Source: an uncultured Oceanobacter sp.
GTDB lineage: Bacteria; Pseudomonadota; Gammaproteobacteria; Pseudomonadales; Oceanobacteraceae
Reading direction: 5' to 3'
Length of the DNA stretch: 40,547 bases
NCBI GenBank assembly: GCA_913061185.1
Contig: CAJXTI010000033.1
Coordinates: 1 to 40,547, forward strand
The position numbers and the translations under genes are program-made. This document shows, in pieces, positions 36,770-40,547 of the stretch; position 1 is the stretch's first letter; every line of letters begins with the position of its first letter. The notes under the pieces were generated by a model, which ran no database searches, had not been told where the DNA came from, and saw only the letters and a list, made by a program, of their open reading frames with translations.

Positions 36770-37865
36770 TCACAGCCCCTTTTTCAGGCTCGCTTCAATA
36801 AACTGATCCAGACCGCCATCCAATACCGCTTGCGTATTGCGGGTTTCGACCCCGGTGCGCAAATCCTTGATACGGGCATCGTCGAGCACGTAAGAGCGAA
36901 TCTGGCTGCCCCAGCCGATATCCGACTTGGAATCTTCCAGCACCTGAGCAGCGGCATTACGTTTTTGCAGCTCGAACTCGTACAACTTGGCCTTCAACTG
37001 TTTCATGGCCTGGTCTTTGTTCTTGTGCTGCGAGCGATCGTTCTGACACTGGGTCACGATATTGGTCGGCAAGTGAGTAATACGCACTGCGGATTCCGTC
37101 CGGTTAACGTGCTGACCACCGGCACCGGAAGCCCGGTAAACGTCGATACGCAGATCCGACGGATTAATCTCGATATCGATATCGTCATCCACTTCCGGTG
37201 ATACAAACACAGAAGAGAACGAGGTATGCCGACGGTTGCCGGAATCAAACGGACTCTTGCGCACCAGTCGGTGAACGCCAGTCTCGGTGCGTAGCCAGCC
37301 ATAAGCGTACTCGCCTTCAACCCGGATGGTCGCGCCCTTGATACCGGCCACTTCGCCATCGGATACTTCCATCAACTCGCCCTTGAAACCATGAGCTTCA
37401 ATCCAGCGCAAATACATCCGCAACATCATATTGGCCCAGTCCTGGGCTTCTGTACCACCCGAGCCGGACTGGATTTCCACGTAAGCATTGTTGGCATCCA
37501 GCTCACCGGAGAACATACGACGGAATTCCAGCGCCTCCAGTTGTTGCCGCAGGTCGGCCAGTTCAGACTCAACTTCAGCGACCGCCTCTTCGTCGTTTTC
37601 CTCAACGGCCATATCGAGCAAGTCTTTCAGATCTGCAAGGCCGGTATCAAGGGTGTCGATGGTCTTGACCACCGCTTCCAGCGCGGAACGTTCCTTACCC
37701 AGCTCCTGAGCGCGGGCAGCGTCGTTCCAAACGTCGGGTTGAGCCAGTTCCTGCTCTACTTCTTCCAGCCGTTCAGTCTTGTTGGCATAGTCAAAGATAC
37801 CCCCTAAGCACGTCGGTGCGCGCCGTGAGGTCTTTGATCGTTTCGATGATTGGATTGATTTCCAA
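36770..37865 (-). CDS. prfB: Peptide chain release factor 2, programmed +1 frameshift
   Basis: Terminates translation at UGA and UAA. The gene is read as two segments: TTG start at 37863-37865 ([12 protein letters not shown]), 24 codons to the CTT at 37794-37796, then an in-frame TGA at 37791-37793. Skipping one base shifts to the main frame from 37792. The shift site is AGGGGG TAT CTT TGA C, with the internal Shine-Dalgarno-like AGGGGG, exactly as in E. coli. The product is 364 aa, with the stop-codon-reading SPF at 204-206 and the catalytic GGQ at 249-251; the residue three before SGAGGQ is the common Ala type (YRASGAGGQ). The frameshift gives autoregulation by RF2 level. An ATG inside the main frame (37672) is not the start. 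Confidence 0.97.
37786..37806 (-). promoter_or_regulatory. prfB +1 frameshift site
   Basis: The element contains AGGGGG, TAT, slippery CTT, in-frame stop TGA and the following C. When RF2 is scarce the ribosome pauses at UGA and slips +1, making more RF2. Confidence 0.95.
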
Positions 37866-37996
37866 AGGGATACCTGTCTGTGTCACTGGTCTGTAAGTCG
37901 GTTGTCCCCCACCGTAACGATGAAAGAACAAAAAAGAGGCCGATATTCTACAGAAATTTATAACAGACAGCCACGACGACAGGCAGGTTCACCGTT
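37866..37996 (-). promoter_or_regulatory. prfB upstream region with candidate promoter
   Basis: This stretch lies between the prfB start and the minisatellite. On the minus strand TAGAAT (37945-37950) is a fair -10, with TGGCTG 17 nt upstream as a weak -35. An AT-rich stretch and a T6 run follow. The minisatellite begins about 20 bp beyond the -35. Confidence 0.5.
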
Positions 37997-38042
37997 GCGT
38001 GGCCACCGAACCGCCTCCGTGCGTGGCCGCCGAACCGCCTCC
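37997..38042. repeat. Type A units, first block (2 copies)
   Basis: One slightly divergent copy ending at 38018 (GGCCACC in place of GGCCGCC) is followed by an exact 24-bp copy at 38019-38042. Confidence 0.9.
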
Positions 38043-38057
38043 GTGCGTGGCATTGGT

Positions 38058-38123
38058 ATTCCGGACAGGGACAGTGCTCGTTCCGGACAGAGACGGTGCT
38101 CGTTCCGGACAGAGACGGTGCTC
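38058..38123. repeat. Type B units, first block (3 copies)
   Basis: 22-bp copies at 38058, 38080 and 38102. The first has two or three differences (GGGACAG for GAGACGG); the others are identical. Confidence 0.92.
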
Positions 38124-38135
38124 GTCCCTACCTGT

Positions 38136-38201
38136 GGCCGCCGAACCGCCTCCGTGCGTGGCCGCCAAACCGCCTCCATGCGTGGCCGCCGAACCGCCTC
38201 C
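38136..38201. repeat. Type A units, second block (3 copies)
   Basis: A partial 18-bp copy at 38136-38153 is followed by two 24-bp copies at 38154 and 38178, each with one or two substitutions. Confidence 0.9.
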
Positions 38202-38216
38202 GTGCGTGGCATTGGT

Positions 38217-38326
38217 ATTCCGGACAGAGACGGTGCTCGTTCCGGACAGAGACGGTGCTCGTTCTGGACAGAGACGGTGCTCGTTCCGGACAGAGACGGT
38301 GCTCGTTCCGGACAGAGACGGTGCTC
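38217..38326. repeat. Type B units, second block (5 copies)
   Basis: Five 22-bp copies start at 38217, 38239, 38261, 38283 and 38305. Only the third (one C to T) and the first base of the block differ from the consensus. Confidence 0.93.
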
Positions 38327-38329
38327 GTC

Positions 38330-39499
38330 CTACCTGTTGTTGGTCAGTTGGTGCTTTATCCAGTTATTTAATGCGTCGGCGACCCGTGATGCAGGTACAA
38401 ACTCCTGTTCCAACCGACCTTTCGGGCTGTTGAGCAAGTACAAATAAAACTGCTGTTCTGCTGTCGTCAGCCCATTTGGAATTTGCTCTCCTGCTGGAGC
38501 CGGTTCTACCACGGCAGCACCAACATGGAATGCTTCGAACGTGGCCTGATCCATCAGTACCGAGCCTATTGCCGGGCGCAGCTGTCTGGCGCGCGCCAGC
38601 ATGGTTAAGCCCCAGCTGTCCATATCACCCCAATAGAGAATCTGTTTACCGTCAAAGACCCGCGACGCCAGCCAGCCCAGATCCAGACCTGCCCCCAGAA
38701 TCGCAATGGCATCCAGCTCCGGTAACAGGTGTTCACAGCGTTCGTTTTCGATCACCAAAATACGACGGCAAGGCAAGGGGGTATCAGCCAGTTCACGGGT
38801 GCTCAGTCTTAGCCGCTTAAAGGGCAACAGCCCGCTGGTCAGAGGTTTCACCAGCAGCCAATGGTCGGACTCAACCGCTGCATCCAAAAAAGCGTGTAGC
38901 CCCTGCTCGCTGGCGGTGCCGTTATAACGCTCGTCCAGCAGTCGTTGCAGTAGCTTGGCGTTACGCTCCATAAATTTAGTATCCACCCCAAACCCTGCCA
39001 TCAGACGCAGAGGCCTGCCTTGCGCTGCACCGGGCGACAGTGAATCAGCCAGAGAAGCGGTGGTGATCACGTCCTCAACTGGTTTATTGCGCCACAGCGA
39101 GCGCTCACGAATCAAGGCGGCGTGGTACACCTGACGCACACGACCGCTAAAAACCAGCTGCTCCAATATCCGGAACTCTTGCTGCACCTGTTCATTCTCA
39201 GTAGCAGCGACCCATTCGGTTGGTGTGTGCAAGCGCCAGCACAACGGCAGTTCAACCGCATCCGCCGCAGCCCGGTATTTCACCGCTGTAAAAATGACCT
39301 CTCCGACCGTGACAGCCTGCCAGGCCTGCACTTGCTGTCGCACCTCAGCGGTATGGCGGGCAAACTGCTCACCGGAAGGTTTGCCAATCATCAACTCAAC
39401 CGGCCAGGCCGCCTCTGACAACAAGCGTTCAAGCCGAAGCTCGGTCTGTTGCCATTGCCTGCTCAGCTTTTCTGCCAGATCAGCTGGAAGTTTCATCAT
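38330..39499 (-). CDS. jetD: Wadjet protein JetD (TOPRIM nuclease subunit)
   Basis: The DNA-cleaving subunit of the Wadjet anti-plasmid system, a distant relative of topoisomerase VI subunit A. About 389 aa: an N-terminal DUF3322 region (about 1-185) and a C-terminal DUF2220 TOPRIM region. The catalytic TOPRIM Glu lies in LVIENERCEHLLP (Glu253 counting from the ATG at 39505), and the Asp motif is YWGDMDSWG (293-296); RLEQEFVP near the C terminus is a family block. ATG at 39499 is favoured because GGAAG lies 6 nt upstream; it touches the first possible ATG at 39505. It overlaps the end of jetC by about 20 nt. The minisatellite begins 3 bp after its TAG stop. Confidence 0.9.
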   Translation of the reverse strand: MMKLPADLAEKLSRQWQQTELRLERLLSEAAWPVELMIGKPSGEQFARHTAEVRQQVQAWQAVTVGEVIFTAVKYRAAADAVELPLCWRLHTPTEWVAATENEQVQQEFRILEQLVFSGRVRQVYHAALIRERSLWRNKPVEDVITTASLADSLSPGAAQGRPLRLMAGFGVDTKFMERNAKLLQRLLDERYNGTASEQGLHAFLDAAVESDHWLLVKPLTSGLLPFKRLRLSTRELADTPLPCRRILVIENERCEHLLPELDAIAILGAGLDLGWLASRVFDGKQILYWGDMDSWGLTMLARARQLRPAIGSVLMDQATFEAFHVGAAVVEPAPAGEQIPNGLTTAEQQFYLYLLNSPKGRLEQEFVPASRVADALNNWIKHQLTNNR

Positions 39500-40501
39500 T
39501 GGCATCTTCCGGCTGACGAATACGTTGCACGCTGCGCTGCTGATACACGATATCGAGTTCCTGCCAAGTCAGCGCGGTCAAGGTCGATGCCATCCCCCGT
39601 CGGTGTACCACAATGGCCGAACGCGTGTGATTGCGTAACAACCGCATTTCCTTGTTGGGAGTAATAAACAGCGCGTGTAAACCAAACTCCGTTAGCGCAG
39701 CGATAATGCGCCCCGCCACAACATGGGAACTGCGCGAAAAAGCCTCATCCAATACAATGGTGCCAAACAGGGGCCGATTACTGCCATCCGGGCACAGCGC
39801 ATACGACAGCGATGCCGTTAACACATACGACGCAATAATTTCTTTTTCACCACCGCTGCCACCCTGGGAGCCACTGCGGGTTTCCATCACGCTGCCGGTT
39901 GCCCGATCGATGACTGACACCTTGAATTCGAGCCGGAAACGCGGATCAAGCAAGGCCTTGGCGGGTTGGGTGCGCTGACGCTCACAGGCATCCCGCAACA
40001 GCGCAATAATGCCGCGCAGCGCTTTGTACTGGCTTTCGCCGTCGTCTTCGACAAAGCGGGCCGATCGCAACGTGGCAATGGCCCGATTAAAAGTTTTCAG
40101 ACTTTCATGTACCACCTTGCCTGCCACCAGTTGCAGATAACGTCCAGCTTGAAAATCCACACGCCGCAAGGTGCTGTTAACTTCTTCCAGCTTGTCTTCG
40201 ATACGTTCTACTTCGGCCTCTACCGACATTAGCAACTGGGTGACACCATCGTCAGAGGAACGGTTCAGATATTCTTTGAAGCGGTTTTGCTTCTCTGGCA
40301 ATGCCTCTTCTGTAAGTAGCTGCAAACGCTGCAAATAGTCCGGTACATCAATCAGCTCGCTGCCGGTTTCTGCCAGTGCACCCCGGTCTTCCGTTTTGGC
40401 CTTGACCATGGCTCGGGTCAACTCGTTCACCACATTGGCGTGCTGCTTGGCCAGCGTATCGAGTTGCTGTTGCAATGCCTTGGCTGCGGTGTGTTCCAGC
40501 T
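39480..40501 (-). CDS. jetC: Wadjet protein JetC, C-terminal part (truncated by contig end)
   Basis: The SMC/MukB-like ATPase that loads on and extrudes plasmid DNA before JetD cuts it. The last 340 or so residues are present; the frame runs into the adapter, so the N-terminal Walker A head and most of the coiled coil are missing. Visible: the tail of the coiled coil (LDTLAKQHANVVNELTRAM and on), an ABC signature SQGGSGGEKEIIASYVL (encoded at about 39826-39875), a Walker B and catalytic Glu in GTIVLDEAF, and the D-loop/H-loop region LFITPNKEMR. The TTG at 40475 is internal, not a start. The known order jetA-jetB-jetC-jetD places jetA and jetB off the right end. Confidence 0.88.
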
Positions 40502-40547
40502 CTGTCTCTTATACACATCTCCGAGCCCACGAGACAGGCAGAAATCT
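40502..40547 (-). other. Nextera sequencing adapter (artefact)
   Basis: The inverted copy of the left-end adapter, starting with the mosaic end CTGTCTCTTATACACATCT, with the same index. It is not genomic and not a transposon terminal repeat. Confidence 0.98.

Larger units (their letters stand above)
37997..38326. repeat. Compound minisatellite between jetD and prfB
   Basis: About 330 bp made of two unrelated tandem units. Type A, 24 bp (core GTGGCCGCCGAACCGCCTCC), and type B, 22 bp (core TTCCGGACAGAGACGGTGCT). Order on the plus strand: A x2, a shared link GTGCGTGGCATTGGTA, B x3, the junction GTCCCTACCTGT, A x3, the same link, B x5, then GTCCTACCTGT, which runs into the end of jetD. So the composite is present twice with different copy numbers (2+3 and 3+5). 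Copies are nearly identical. Open frames on both strands through it arise because no copy contains a stop in any used frame; I do not believe they are genes. Type B is not a multiple of three. Confidence 0.95.

Noticed and set aside
37997..38326. CRISPR array next to a defence gene
   Set aside because: Repeats abut directly, with no unique spacers of constant length and no cas genes.
37902..38447. Long plus- and minus-strand ORFs through the repeat array
   Set aside because: They arise from stop-free repeats; the 22-bp unit changes frame each copy, the products are Arg/Pro-rich low complexity, and no ribosome binding site supports them.
40348..40530. 60-codon minus-strand ORF starting [10 protein letters not shown]
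   Set aside because: Its start is translated adapter; the rest is an alternative frame of jetC.
1..40547. Perfect terminal inverted repeats suggesting a composite transposon or linear replicon
   Set aside because: They are Nextera adapter with the transposase mosaic end and an index, not biology.

Overview
The window is a complete assembled contig from a gammaproteobacterium. It is bounded at both ends by untrimmed Illumina Nextera adapter (1-47 and 40502-40547, an inverted pair), so about 40.45 kb is genomic. The envelope-biogenesis gene order, the 531-residue Pseudomonas-type isocitrate lyase, the map-glnD and prfB-lysS pairs and the moderate GC content suggest a marine Oceanospirillales/Pseudomonadales-like organism. 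That placement is inference; no rRNA gene is present to confirm it, and I see no tRNA genes.

Left part (1-11.4 kb), mixed metabolism and regulation: the 3' half of a urea carboxylase gene cut by the contig edge; a two-gene operon of unknown function (a protein resembling the N-terminal DNA-binding part of ISL3 transposases plus a 343-aa conserved protein); a doubtful small ORF; an enoyl-CoA isomerase-like crotonase; a membrane-bound diguanylate cyclase; isocitrate lyase with a clear terminator; a BaiN/YhiN-type flavoprotein; and a PlsC-like acyltransferase.

Central part (11.4-25.9 kb), a canonical block on the minus strand read right to left: rpsB, tsf, pyrH, frr, uppS, cdsA, dxr, rseP, bamA, skp, lpxD, fabZ, lpxA, lpxB, rnhB. 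It links translation (S2, EF-Ts, ribosome recycling), UMP supply, isoprenoid and phospholipid synthesis, sigma-E proteolysis, outer-membrane protein assembly and lipid A synthesis. Many genes overlap by 1-8 nt. rpsB is preceded by an extended -10 promoter with a GC-rich discriminator and followed by a strong intrinsic terminator before tsf. BamA has an unusual Asp-rich repeat insertion in a surface loop, and RNase HII has Ala in place of the usual Arg of its GRG motif.

Right part (26.1-37.9 kb): divergently transcribed map-glnD, a pirin, a DEAD-box RNA helicase converging on the pirin with a shared terminator, an M48 lipoprotein protease, a 640-aa SEC-C protein of unknown function, lysS, and prfB with its intact programmed +1 frameshift.

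Far right (38.0-40.5 kb): the most interesting region. The C-terminal part of a JetC-like SMC ATPase gene and a complete jetD-like gene mark the end of a Wadjet anti-plasmid defence operon; jetA and jetB should lie beyond the contig edge. Directly after jetD, between it and prfB, is a compound minisatellite of about 330 bp made of two unrelated unit types (about 24 bp and 22 bp) in alternating blocks. The whole composite appears twice, and its internal junction copies the 3' end of jetD.
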